Origin: Pseudomonas yamanorum
GTDB taxonomy: Bacteria; Pseudomonadota; Gammaproteobacteria; Pseudomonadales; Pseudomonadaceae
Assembly: GCF_900105735.1 (NCBI RefSeq)
Contig: NZ_LT629793.1
Coordinates: forward strand, 6,200,001-6,264,000
DNA length: 64,000 nucleotides
Direction: 5' to 3'
How positions within the stretch are numbered: position 1 is the stretch's first letter; each line of letters starts with the position of its first letter. The notes under the pieces were generated by a model, which was given only the letters and a program-made list of their open reading frames with translations, made no database searches and was not told the origin of the DNA. Positions 17,941-25,978 of the stretch are shown here, in pieces. A program made the translations under genes and the position numbers.

Positions 17941-17989
17941 AAACGGGCCTCAGGATGACGGTTTTGTAGGCTATGTCGGACGTGTTGCG

Positions 17990-18664
17990 ATGCTGAGCAG
18001 GGGGGCTTGGAGGCGCGCGGGCTGCTGCCTGGCTCTGCTGTTGGGGCTGGCGCAAAGCGTGCGCGCCGAAGTGATCCTGGACCTGCCTGCCCAGAACCTG
18101 GACAACGCCCTCCAAGCGTTCAGCCGTGCCACCGGCATGGCGGTGCTGGTGGATCGCGAATTGACCCGGGGCCGGCGTTCCATCGGTGTACATGGCCGCT
18201 ACAGCGCGCAGCAAGCCCTGGGCCTGCTGCTGACAGGGAGTGGCTTGATGGCGCGTTATGCCCGCAGCGATGCGTTCACCCTGCAAGTCCCCGAGGTCAG
18301 CCAGCCGGCAACGACGCGGGGACTGAAGGCCGGCCATGCAGCACGGATCAACAACAGCTACGCCACGGCCTTGCAGCAGGCGATCGAGCGCAGTTTGTGC
18401 CGTTCGCCCCTGACCCGCCCCGGCAGTTACCGCGCGCTGGTGCAGGTGTGGGTCAGCGGTGACGGGGTGATCGAACACAGCCGCCTGGTCAGCTCCACCG
18501 GTGACCTGCAGCGTGACGAAGCGCTGGTACGCGGCTTGGGCGCCACCCGTGTCGAACGCCCGGCGCCCAGTTCACTGCGCTTGCCGGTGACCTTACTTTT
18601 GATGCCCGATTCAACAGGAACACGCATGGAATGCACAGCAGGGGAAGGAGTTTCCGGGGCATGA
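17990..18664 (+). CDS. vreA: VreA-like signalling protein: STN domain plus TonB-like C-terminal domain
   Basis: This is 224 residues with a signal peptide (CCLALLLGLAQSVRA). Residues about 28-100 are an STN (secretin/TonB short N-terminal) domain: LDLPAQNLDNALQAFSRATG, then a GRRSIGVHGRYSAQQALGLL-type strand-helix. There is no beta-barrel. Residues about 145-205 (LVQVWVSGDGVIEHSRLVSS onward) resemble the C-terminal domain of the TonB encoded at 59217-59924. This architecture matches P. aeruginosa VreA, the receptor-like part of PUMA3, which signals from the periplasm to the anti-sigma factor. It overlaps vreI by 4 bp. Confidence 0.82.
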   Translation: MLSRGAWRRAGCCLALLLGLAQSVRAEVILDLPAQNLDNALQAFSRATGMAVLVDRELTRGRRSIGVHGRYSAQQALGLLLTGSGLMARYARSDAFTLQVPEVSQPATTRGLKAGHAARINNSYATALQQAIERSLCRSPLTRPGSYRALVQVWVSGDGVIEHSRLVSSTGDLQRDEALVRGLGATRVERPAPSSLRLPVTLLLMPDSTGTRMECTAGEGVSGA

Positions 18665-19206
18665 AAGACACCGGCCACAGCACGATGGTCAGCCTGTTCC
18701 TGGCGTCCTACGAGGACTTCAAGGTACGCCTGCGCAAGCGCCTCGGGTCCGAGGACCTGGCCAACGACGTGCTGCACGAAACCTACCTGCGGGTCGACCG
18801 CATGGACGTGCCGCCGAACCTGGCGCAACCCAATGCTTACCTGTACCGCATGGCCCTGAACATCGCCGCCGACCGACGCCAGGCGGATGCGCGGCTGCTG
18901 ACCGGCAGTGAAGTCGAAGAGCTGCTGCAGACAGCCGATGAAGCCCAGGACCCCTCGCGGGTGGTGGGTGGCCAGCGGGAAATCCAGTCCTTGCTCAAGG
19001 CCCTCTACGAACTGCCGGCGCGGCGGCGCCAGATCCTCATCGCTGCGCGCCTGGAAGAGGCGCCGCACCTGGAAATCTCCAAGCGTTTCGGGATTTCCAC
19101 GCGCATGGTCGAAAAGGAAATCAAGGCCGGGCTGGGCCACTGCGCGCAGCGCCTTGAAAGAAAAGTGATCCAGCGGTTCGGTCCCGGGGCCGGAAAACCG
19201 TCTTAG
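18661..19206 (+). CDS. vreI: ECF sigma factor VreI
   Basis: This is 181 residues from ATG 18661, with AAGGAG 10 bases upstream; the start overlaps the vreA stop (ATGA). Region 2 includes EDLANDVLHETYLRV and PNAYLYRMALNIAADRRQAD, as in FecI-type iron-starvation sigma factors. Region 4 is PARRRQILIAARLEEAPHLE, then KRFGISTRMVEKEIKAG. It should direct RNA polymerase to target promoters, in P. aeruginosa the hxc and pdt genes. It is held by the VreR product encoded downstream. Confidence 0.88.
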   Translation: MKDTGHSTMVSLFLASYEDFKVRLRKRLGSEDLANDVLHETYLRVDRMDVPPNLAQPNAYLYRMALNIAADRRQADARLLTGSEVEELLQTADEAQDPSRVVGGQREIQSLLKALYELPARRRQILIAARLEEAPHLEISKRFGISTRMVEKEIKAGLGHCAQRLERKVIQRFGPGAGKPS

Positions 19207-19244
19207 TGATTGAGTCCCTGATAATCCGTTGAGTACCTGCGCGC

Positions 19245-20171
19245 TTGAACATTTTTAACTTCTCCGCTGCCCGGAATACCCCAGACAGCCCCCTGCACGA
19301 TGAAGCGCGTGACTGGCTGGTGCTGCTGACTTCGGGCCGGGCCACCGTTGCGGATGCCAAAGCGTTGCGCCAGTGGTGCGCCCAGAGTCCGGAACATGCC
19401 CGGGCGTTCGAGCAGGCCAAGGTGTTGTGGCAGCAATTGGCTCCGGCCGCCGAGCAGGTTTCCCGTCCACGGCATTTTGGGCGGCGGGCGTTTTTGGGTG
19501 GGGCGATTGCGGCGTCGGCGGCGGTGTTTATGGTGCGGTTTACCGTGCCGGGTGGGTTTGCGGGGTTGACGGCGGATTATCGCACCGAGGTTGGGGAGCA
19601 GCGGCGGGTGGAGTTGGGTGAGGGGGTTCGGCTGGAGCTCAATACCCAGACGCGGATCAGTCGGCGTGAGGGGGGGATTGAGTTGGTGGAGGGGGAGGTT
19701 GAGGTGGTTGCCAATGCGGCGATGCCGCTCCAGGTTCAGGCTGGTGGAGGGTGGTTGAGTGCGGCTCGGGCGCGGTTCAATGTGCGCAATACGGATCACA
19801 GTGTGTGTGTGACGTGCATTGATGGGGCGCTGTTGGTGGCTGTGGGTGGGCGTACGGTTCGGCTTGAGGGTGGGCGGCAACTGACTTATGACGCTGGCGG
19901 TGTGGGTGAGCCGGTGGCGGTGGATGTGCAGGCGGTGGTGGCCTGGCGGGAGCAGGTGTTGGTGTTTGATAACGCGACCTTGGCGACGGTGGTGGATGAG
20001 ATTAATCGCTATCGGCCGGGGATGTTGCTGCTGATGAATGCGGAGTTGGGCAAGCGGCGGGTGCAGGCGCGGTTTAGTTTGCATCAGTTGGCGGGGGTGG
20101 CGCTTTTGATTCGCGATGCGTATGGGGCCAAGTGTACGGAGTTGCCGGGGGGGGTGGTTTTGTTGAGTTAA
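19245..20171 (+). CDS. vreR: FecR-family anti-sigma factor VreR
   Basis: This is 308 residues. The cytoplasmic N-terminal region (HDEARDWLVLLTSGRATVAD, then LRQWCAQSPEHARAFEQAK) is the FecR N-domain that binds the sigma factor. It is followed by RRAFLGG and one membrane segment (twin-arginine-like, as in other FecR proteins), then a periplasmic FecR/STN-like region. The start appears to be TTG at 19245, as no ATG or GTG is well placed. From about 19380 codon use shifts to G- and T-ending codons, part of a compositional gradient toward the palindromic element at 20183. It is the partner of VreI and VreA. Confidence 0.83.
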   Translation: MNIFNFSAARNTPDSPLHDEARDWLVLLTSGRATVADAKALRQWCAQSPEHARAFEQAKVLWQQLAPAAEQVSRPRHFGRRAFLGGAIAASAAVFMVRFTVPGGFAGLTADYRTEVGEQRRVELGEGVRLELNTQTRISRREGGIELVEGEVEVVANAAMPLQVQAGGGWLSAARARFNVRNTDHSVCVTCIDGALLVAVGGRTVRLEGGRQLTYDAGGVGEPVAVDVQAVVAWREQVLVFDNATLATVVDEINRYRPGMLLLMNAELGKRRVQARFSLHQLAGVALLIRDAYGAKCTELPGGVVLLS

Positions 20172-20230
20172 GCGGTGGTGTGAATATCCGTTATTTAGGT
20201 AACGGCTGCTTATGGTTTCGCTCTTACAGC

Positions 20231-21694
20231 CATCCCTTTCAAGGTCTTGGTTTAAAATCCCCTAACCAATCCAGTCAGGACGACGAAACTATGTGGGAAA
20301 AGGTTTTAGAACGGTTTGAAAAACAGGCTCCGGCCAGCGTCATGACCAAGTTGATATTAGAGCAGGCAGTAGATGCCGCTTGGGTTGACAAGGTGTTCGA
20401 TGATCACCGCCAACGGCAGTACTCACGTGAGCTTTTGTTTTCAACCGTTGTTGAGCTGATGTCCCTTGTTTCATTGGGCTTGAGGCCGTCGTTGCACGCG
20501 GCGGCGCGCAAGATGGAGGGCCTTTCGGTCAGTGTTTCGGCACTCTATGACAAGATCAAGCGAACCGAACCCGAGCTGCTTCGCGCCCTCATTTCGGGCA
20601 GTGCCGAGCGTTTGATACCAACCGTCGAAACGCTCGGCCATTCATCGATCCTGCCCGGCTGGCAGTTGCGTATTGTGGATGGCAACCACTTGCCGGCCAC
20701 TGAAAAACGTCTAGGCGCTCTGCGCAATGAGCGCGGCGCAGCGCGCCCAGGATTTTCAGTAGTTGCCTACGATCCGGATCTGGATTTAGTCGTTGATCTT
20801 CAGCCGTGGGAAGATGCCTACGCCAGTGAGCGAGTCAGTGTTTTACCGCTGCTGGCCCGCGCATGCGCGGGCCAGTTGTGGATGGCTGACCGGCTCTATT
20901 GCACGCTGCCCATCCTGCAAGCCTGCGAGGACACGGGGGCTTCGTTCATCGTTCGCCAACCCAGTAAGCATCCACGCCTGGTCCAGGAAAGTGAGTGGCA
21001 AGACTCAGGGACGGTCGATAGCGGAACCGTTCGCGAACAAATCATCGAAGTGAAGGGTGGCCGCCGCTGGCGACGTGTTGAGTTGAGCCTGCAAACGGCG
21101 AATGACTCAGGTGATTTGGTGATGTGGTTCTGGAGCAATTTGCCCGACACCATCGGTGCCCGGCAGATAGCCGATTTATACCGTCATCGCTGGAGTATCG
21201 AGGGAATGTTTCAGCGCCTTGAGTCGGTACTGGACAGTGAAATTACAGGCCTTGGCAGCCCGAAAGCCGCGCTATTGGGCTTTGCCTCGGCGGTCCTGGC
21301 TTACAACGTTTTGTCGGTTCTCAAGCGTAGCGTTGAGCAGGCGCACCGCGAAACGCAGCCAGAGGGTTGGCAGGTTTCGATTTTCCATTTGGCGGTGCAT
21401 GTTCGCAGTGATTATCAAGGCTTGCAGATCGCATTGCCTGCGGAAAATTTCCCTCTTGAAAAGACTCCGCAAGGGCTGGCAGAGCGATTGCTGGCCCTGG
21501 CAAGGATGATCAAACCTAAGTCCGTAGCAAAAAGCCCTCGTGGCCCCAAAGTAGCCAAGCCCAAGGAGTGGCTGGAAGGTAAGGCAGCACGGGCGCATGT
21601 CTCAACAGCTAGGGTGCTTAAGGCGGCCAAGTCGGATAAACGTACTTAAACATGGCCTTAAACGGACTTTTAAACGCAGACCTTGAAAGGGATG
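20231..21694 (+). mobile_element. IS4-family insertion sequence, 1464 bp, intact
   Basis: Perfect terminal inverted repeats of 17 bp are present: CATCCCTTTCAAGGTCT at 20231-20247 and its reverse complement at 21678-21694. The element is flanked by an 11-bp direct duplication GCTCTTACAGC (20220-20230 and 21695-21705), within the size range known for IS4-family targets. One full-length DDE transposase gene lies inside. The target lies in the left arm of palindromic copy A, and the intact sequence there is seen in copies B and C. Perfect ends and duplication suggest recent insertion. Confidence 0.93.
20291..21649 (+). CDS. IS4-family DDE transposase
   Basis: This is 452 residues, starting at ATG 20291 inside the IS. 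Candidate catalytic residues are Asp130 (VDGNHLPA), Asp200 (WMADRLYC) and Glu304 in YRHRWSIEGMFQ, which fits the Y-(2)-R-(3)-E signature of IS4 transposases. The Lys expected after this signature is replaced by Glu. An N-terminal helical DNA-binding region precedes the catalytic core, and the C-terminus is Lys-rich. It appears intact and is the only gene of the element. Confidence 0.92.
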   Translation: MWEKVLERFEKQAPASVMTKLILEQAVDAAWVDKVFDDHRQRQYSRELLFSTVVELMSLVSLGLRPSLHAAARKMEGLSVSVSALYDKIKRTEPELLRALISGSAERLIPTVETLGHSSILPGWQLRIVDGNHLPATEKRLGALRNERGAARPGFSVVAYDPDLDLVVDLQPWEDAYASERVSVLPLLARACAGQLWMADRLYCTLPILQACEDTGASFIVRQPSKHPRLVQESEWQDSGTVDSGTVREQIIEVKGGRRWRRVELSLQTANDSGDLVMWFWSNLPDTIGARQIADLYRHRWSIEGMFQRLESVLDSEITGLGSPKAALLGFASAVLAYNVLSVLKRSVEQAHRETQPEGWQVSIFHLAVHVRSDYQGLQIALPAENFPLEKTPQGLAERLLALARMIKPKSVAKSPRGPKVAKPKEWLEGKAARAHVSTARVLKAAKSDKRT

Positions 21695-22025
21695 GCTCTT
21701 ACAGCGACTCACTTTGGAAAAGCCCCAAAGTAAGCAAAGGGCTCTGCCCCGCCTGTCGGCGCCTCGCTGGGGCTCGGCGTTCCCTCACTCCGGCATTGCT
21801 CCGCGGGCCGCCGCGACGGGCCATCCATGGCCCGGCGCGGCTAAACCGGCGTCCTGCCGGTTTACCCGCTCCGCACTGCCTGCGTTCGGCCTCGGGCTTA
21901 TTGGGGCAGTCAGATCAAAATCAAAAGCAAGAGCACAGCGGCCTACCGGCCGGCTTGAGTGTTGAAAGCAAAGGCAAGATCCAGAGCGAAAGCCAAATCT
22001 GAAGCTGATGCAGCTCTGCTTTTCT

Positions 22026-22110
22026 GTGGGAGCTGGCTTGCCTGCGATGCAGACAACTCGGTACATCAGGTACACCCAGTTGATGCCATCGCAGGCAAGC
22101 CAGCTCCCAC
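22026..22110. repeat. REP doublet at the centre of palindromic copy A
   Basis: GTGGGAGCTGGCTTGCCTGC and its reverse complement are separated by about 40 bases. It lies at the centre of the surrounding inverted repeat once the IS is removed, and the same central position is kept in copies B and C. Confidence 0.9.
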
Positions 22111-22484
22111 ATTTGGACCGTGCCCGCTTTAGCTTTTGATTTGGCTGTTGCTTCACCACACTCAAGCCGGCCGGTAGGCCGCTGTGCTCTTGATCTGCTT
22201 TTGATCTTGATCTTAGGCGCCCCGTTAAACCACGCTGGCCGAACGCAGGCTTTGGAGCGTGGGTAACCCGGCAGGACGCCGGGTTAGCCGCGCTGGGCCA
22301 AGGATGGCCCATCGCGGCGGCCCACGGTCCAAAGCCGGAGTGAGGGCACACCGAGCCTGGGCGAGGTGCCGAGTGGTGGGGCAAGAGCGTTTTGCTTACT
22401 TTTGCGCTGTTCAAAAGTGAGCCGCTGTAAGAGCGGAACCCATATCAGCCATCACCCAAATAACGGATATGTACACGCCCCCCC

Positions 22485-22506
22485 AAAAAGCCCTACCGCA
22501 GGGGCC
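22485..22506 (-). terminator. Possible intrinsic terminator of hxcW
   Basis: On the minus strand a short GCCC/GGGC stem with an 8-base loop overlaps the hxcW stop codon and is followed by TTTTT. The stem is only 4 bp, so the call is weak. Confidence 0.35.
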
Positions 22507-23089
22507 CAAAAACCTGCCGATACCGCTCCACCCCCTGACCCGCCTCCCGCACCAGAACCACCTCAACCCCCAGCGGCTCCTCCTGCCGATTCCCACTCAA
22601 CTGCCGCCACCCCTTATCCCAAACCCGCACCTGCAAATCCCTGACCTGCCCAAGCACCGCCACCGCACCCCTGGGCGCTGGCAGCGGATACCGATCCCGC
22701 GCCGGTGCCGCCGCCCGATACAGCGTGTCCCCCTTGAGCCACCACCGCACCCGCTGCAACCCATCCCCAGGAACCGGCGCACTCCGGATCACCTCCAACC
22801 GAAACCCCTTGCTATCCGAACTCCTCACCGACACCGCCGCCAACCCCCCAGGCTTCGGCGCCTCATCCCCAATCGGCGGCCCCAACTCAACCCCCGCACG
22901 CAAACTCAGATCCAGCTGCATCTGGTTCAGCGCCCGCAACAAGGTCTCAGTCTCCTCACTGCTGGCCTGCAAGTGCTGATCAGCACGGGTCACACTGTCC
23001 AGCCCGCGCCAGGCAATCACACTGACCACCGCCATCAACATGATCGCCACCATTACCTCAATCAGCGTAAAACCCTTCTGGTTACTCAT
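22493..23089 (-). CDS. hxcW: Type II secretion minor pseudopilin GspJ (HxcW)
   Basis: This is 198 residues. The prepilin leader is MSNQKG with cleavage before FTLIEVMVAIMLMAVVSVIA; Glu at mature position 5 is present. Length and the RADQHLQASSEETETLLRAL region fit GspJ. With GspI and GspK it forms the tip of the pseudopilus in the periplasm. Its start overlaps the hxcU stop by 8 bp, so the two are one leftward operon. The coding strand is unusually G-rich, part of the compositional gradient around palindromic copy A. Confidence 0.88.
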   Translation of the reverse strand: MSNQKGFTLIEVMVAIMLMAVVSVIAWRGLDSVTRADQHLQASSEETETLLRALNQMQLDLSLRAGVELGPPIGDEAPKPGGLAAVSVRSSDSKGFRLEVIRSAPVPGDGLQRVRWWLKGDTLYRAAAPARDRYPLPAPRGAVAVLGQVRDLQVRVWDKGWRQLSGNRQEEPLGVEVVLVREAGQGVERYRQVFGPLR

Positions 23090-23534
23090 GACTCACCACC
23101 CGCAACAACCCCGCCGCATCCCGCTGCAGACTCAGGCTGTGTAGCCCATCCGACAGCACCACCCGCATCGGCGGGTTCACCCATTCAGCATCCAGCACCA
23201 GGTGCTTCCCGGGCTCGATGCGCACCTGCATCGGCGTGCTGTCCCAAGCCCGCGGGCGCAGTTGCTGATCGCCACTGAAGTCCTCCAACCCCAACCCGTC
23301 ATCCGTCGTGCGGCTAAAGCGAAACCCCTTGGCATCCGCCTTCCAGGTAATCGCCCGGCCATCCGCGCGAGCCTCGGCCTGGGCCACCTGCAGCAACTGG
23401 CTCAGGCGTTCCGCGTCCTTGCGCAGCAGGTGCAGCGGATCAGGCTTGATGCTCAGGCTGATGGCCGCACTGGCGATGCCGATGATCACCAACACCACCA
23501 TCAGCTCGATCAACGTGAAGCCCTGCTGTTTCAT
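23082..23534 (-). CDS. hxcU: Type II secretion minor pseudopilin GspH (HxcU)
   Basis: This is 150 residues from ATG 23534 (MKQQGFTLIELMVVLVIIGI), with GGGAG upstream. A longer open frame exists upstream but has no leader. The prepilin cleavage site is G-FTLIE, and the C-terminal half is a beta-rich GspH head. It would be a minor pseudopilin linking the major pilin to the tip. It is divergent from hxcP across 85 bp and co-transcribed with hxcW. Confidence 0.87.
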   Translation of the reverse strand: MKQQGFTLIELMVVLVIIGIASAAISLSIKPDPLHLLRKDAERLSQLLQVAQAEARADGRAITWKADAKGFRFSRTTDDGLGLEDFSGDQQLRPRAWDSTPMQVRIEPGKHLVLDAEWVNPPMRVVLSDGLHSLSLQRDAAGLLRVVSHE

Positions 23535-23619
23535 TTTTTGCTCCCTGATCAACCGCTGAAATAAAAAGGTGTGAATTGCCCTGTAGCCTGAGGCAACGGA
23601 CAACCAGGAGGTCCCGCCC

Positions 23620-24051
23620 ATGGCATTCACCCATCGTTTTTCACCCGCCCATGGCGTCCAGGCCTTGGCGTTGCTGGCAGCGCTGGCAGGGGTGGCGACC
23701 TGGACGCCGTTGCTGCTCACGTCGGCCGAGTCCCACACCCCGCAGGCCGCGCCCCAGGCATTGGTCTCCCGCAGTGACAACCCTGCCGTGCAGTGGTTTT
23801 CCAATACCCCGGCGGTGATGCAGATCAAGGTCTCCGGGGTGCTTGCCGGTGCCCGTGGTGCGGTGGCCATCCTCAGCCTCAACGACGGGCCGCCCCGCAG
23901 TTTTTTGTTGGGTGAGCGGCTAAGCCCCGGCGTGCGCTTGACGGCCATTGAAGGCGATAGCGTGGAGATCGAACGTGGTACTGAAAAAATCCGCGTGCCC
24001 CTCGACAAGTTGCCCGACGGCCCGGCCTTGCCAAGCCTCACTCGGCAGTAA
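23620..24051 (+). CDS. hxcP: Type II secretion inner-membrane protein GspC (HxcP)
   Basis: This is 143 residues: an N-terminal membrane segment (ALALLAALAGVATWTPLLL), a linker, then a homology-region domain (QIKVSGVLAGARGAVAILSL, GPPRSFLLGERLSPGVRLTA, VEIERGTEKIRVPLD). It ends without a PDZ or coiled-coil domain, so it is a short GspC. It would bridge the inner-membrane platform to the secretin HxcQ. Its 3' end overlaps the opposing hxcV 3' end by 14 bp. CAGGAGG precedes the ATG. Confidence 0.83.
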   Translation: MAFTHRFSPAHGVQALALLAALAGVATWTPLLLTSAESHTPQAAPQALVSRSDNPAVQWFSNTPAVMQIKVSGVLAGARGAVAILSLNDGPPRSFLLGERLSPGVRLTAIEGDSVEIERGTEKIRVPLDKLPDGPALPSLTRQ

Positions 24052-24436
24052 CCGCGCGCTTCACCGGCGGGCGCCCCATCAAGGTTTCCAGGCGCGCCAG
24101 GGGTGGCGCTTCACGGGTCGCGTCCAGCACCCGAACGCTGACTTGGAACAGCCGCCCATCCGGCCCGTTGCTGATGGTCTGTTCGCAGCGCAATTTCAGC
24201 CGACCCTGGTCGCAGTCGAAGGTCTTGCGCCCGGGACTCACCCGACCTTCCAGGCGCAGTTCCGCCAGGCGACTCTGGGCCGCCAGCAGCGCCATCGACT
24301 TGTCCCGCAGCAGCCCGTTGCTGGTGGTCATCAGCCCGGCCACGCGCACGGCTGCGGCCATGGCCACGGCGATGATCGCCAGTGCCACCAACACTTCAAT
24401 CAGGGTGAAACCTTGCTCGTTGCGGGGGCCGCCCAT
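24038..24436 (-). CDS. hxcV: Type II secretion minor pseudopilin GspI (HxcV)
   Basis: This is 132 residues. The prepilin leader is MGGPRNEQG with cleavage before FTLIEVLVALAIIAVAMAAA. The body with SMALLAAQSRLAELRLEG is typical of GspI, the tip-initiating pseudopilin. It stands alone on the minus strand between two rightward genes, tail-to-tail with hxcP (14-bp overlap) and divergent from hxcT. As I recall, the same orientation is conserved in P. aeruginosa. Confidence 0.86.
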   Translation of the reverse strand: MGGPRNEQGFTLIEVLVALAIIAVAMAAAVRVAGLMTTSNGLLRDKSMALLAAQSRLAELRLEGRVSPGRKTFDCDQGRLKLRCEQTISNGPDGRLFQVSVRVLDATREAPPLARLETLMGRPPVKRAVTAE

Positions 24437-24584
24437 GGCGTACTCAAAACCGGGAATCAGGCCCGCAGACTAGTCCCCGGAGTTGACCGATTGGCGACCA
24501 AAGCTCCCGAGGATTTTCAACATGACTGACATGTGTTCTTGCAACACTGCGCCACGAAATGCACTCAAGCCAAGGAATGTCGAG

Positions 24585-25022
24585 ATGGATATCGCACACT
24601 TCACCTCCCCACGCAGGCAGCGTGGTTTCACCCTGATCGAGATCATGGTGGTCGTGGTGATCCTGGGGATTCTGGCGGCGCTGGTGGTGCCCAAGGTGCT
24701 CGACCGCCCGGACCAGGCGCGGGCCACAGCCGCCAAGCAGGACATTGGCGGGCTGATGCAGGCCCTGAAACTCTACCGCCTTGACCACGGTTCTTATCCC
24801 ACTATGAACCAGGGCTTGAAGGTGCTGGTGGAGCGCCCGGCCGACGCGAAAAACAGCAACTGGCGTGCCTACCTCGAGCGCCTGCCCAACGACCCGTGGG
24901 GCAACCCTTATCACTACCTCAACCCAGGGGCCAACGGCGAAGTGGATGTGTTCTCCCTCGGCGCCGACGGGAAACCCGATGGTGACGGCGTGAATGCCGA
25001 TATCGGCTCCTGGCAGCTGTAA
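24585..25022 (+). CDS. hxcT: Type II secretion major pseudopilin GspG (HxcT)
   Basis: This is 145 residues from ATG 24585 (AAGGA 9 bases upstream); an in-frame start at 24483 would add an implausible leader. Cleavage is expected at RQRG before FTLIEIMVVVVILGILAALV. The GspG core is clear: GLMQALKLYRLDHGSYPTMN, then LPNDPWGNPYHYLNPG and the Ca-loop-like VFSLGADGKPDGDGVNADIG. It forms the pseudopilus shaft. It begins a rightward run of coupled genes, T-X-Y-Z-Q. Confidence 0.92.
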   Translation: MDIAHFTSPRRQRGFTLIEIMVVVVILGILAALVVPKVLDRPDQARATAAKQDIGGLMQALKLYRLDHGSYPTMNQGLKVLVERPADAKNSNWRAYLERLPNDPWGNPYHYLNPGANGEVDVFSLGADGKPDGDGVNADIGSWQL

Positions 25023-25030
25023 GGCCGGCG

Positions 25031-25978
25031 ATGAACAGCCATTCGCCCCCAGCGGCGAAGCAGCGCGGCATGGCGATTATCAGCGCCTTGCTGATCGCGG
25101 CCGTGGTTGCGGTGATTGCCGGTGCCATGCTCACCCGGCAGACCGTGTTCACCCGCAGCCTGGAAGCCGAACAGCTGCGTATCCAGGGGCAATGGTTATT
25201 GAATGGCGGCCTGGAAACCAGTCGCCAACTCCTGTGGGATGCGCGCCGCCAGGACGTCTTGACCCGGCTCGATCAACCGTGGGCACGCCCCCTCGGCGGT
25301 GCTTTCGAGGGGCGGATTGAGGATGAGCAGGGCAAGTTCAACCTGCGCAATCTGGTGACCCAACAACACCCGGACGCCGTGCAATTGCAGAGCTTCGAGC
25401 GCCTGTGCCAATTGATCGGCATCGACCCGGCCGTGAGCCGCCGCATCAGCCGGCGGGTGATCGACTCATACGACCAGCGCGAGGTCACCGCCTCACTCAC
25501 CGGTGGTTTCAACAGCAGCCGCGATACCTCGCCCGGAACAGCTGCGCCATTGATTCCAGCCAAGTACCCCATGCTGCGCAGTCTCACTGACCTCAGCGGT
25601 ATCGAAGGCCTCGACCCGCGTCAACTGCGGCGCATGGCGAGCTACGTCAGCGTGCTGCCCGGCAATACCTGGGTCAACGGCAATACCGCCAGCGCCGAGG
25701 TGCTCAGTAGCGTGGTGCCGGGGCTTAGCCTGTCGCAGGCCCAGGCCCTGGTGGCCGAGCGCGACGGCGGGCGCTGGTTTATCAATCGCGGAGATTTCGT
25801 CAACCGGTTGCGCATGCCACAGGTCGCGGTGGACACGGTGCAGGTGGGGATCACCAGTGAGTGGTTTCGCGTGCAGGGCCAGGTCCGTCGCGAGCAGCGT
25901 CGGGTGACGTTGGAGGCGTTGCTGTATCGCCCCGAAGACCGTCAGCCCCAGGTGATCTGGTCGCGGGTGGGCGTATGA
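25031..25978 (+). CDS. hxcX: Type II secretion minor pseudopilin GspK (HxcX)
   Basis: This is 315 residues. The leader ends at KQRG, and the hydrophobic segment is MAIISALLIAAVVAVIAGAM. The large globular head contains the SAM-like helix-hairpin region NTASAEVLSSVVPGLSLSQA typical of GspK. It caps the pseudopilus. It starts 8 bp after hxcT and overlaps hxcY by 4 bp (ATGA). Confidence 0.9.
   Translation: MNSHSPPAAKQRGMAIISALLIAAVVAVIAGAMLTRQTVFTRSLEAEQLRIQGQWLLNGGLETSRQLLWDARRQDVLTRLDQPWARPLGGAFEGRIEDEQGKFNLRNLVTQQHPDAVQLQSFERLCQLIGIDPAVSRRISRRVIDSYDQREVTASLTGGFNSSRDTSPGTAAPLIPAKYPMLRSLTDLSGIEGLDPRQLRRMASYVSVLPGNTWVNGNTASAEVLSSVVPGLSLSQAQALVAERDGGRWFINRGDFVNRLRMPQVAVDTVQVGITSEWFRVQGQVRREQRRVTLEALLYRPEDRQPQVIWSRVGV

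Larger units (their letters stand above)
20183..22471. repeat. Long palindromic repeat, copy A, split by an IS element
   Basis: The left end (AATATCCGTT, then GGTAACGGCTGCTTATGG) and the right end (AATAACGGATATG) match the ends of copies B (29931) and C (53733). Without the 1.46-kb insertion and its duplication the element is about 0.8 kb. It consists of two inverted arms of roughly 370 bp around a central REP doublet. It fills the gap between the convergent vreR and hxcW genes. Short ORFs inside recur in all three copies and are not treated as genes. Confidence 0.85.

Noticed and set aside
21785..22414. 209-residue open frame in palindromic copy A, with similar frames in copies B (30422-30856) and C (54158-54505)
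   Set aside because: The shared start (MNSAKVSKTLLPHHSAPR) comes from the repeat itself. The frames differ in length between copies and mirror frames exist in the other arm, so this is repeat sequence rather than a conserved gene.
22469..23278. 269-residue Pro/His/Arg-rich open frame opposite hxcW and hxcU
   Set aside because: A by-product of the C-rich + strand to the right of copy A; the true genes are the minus-strand pseudopilins.
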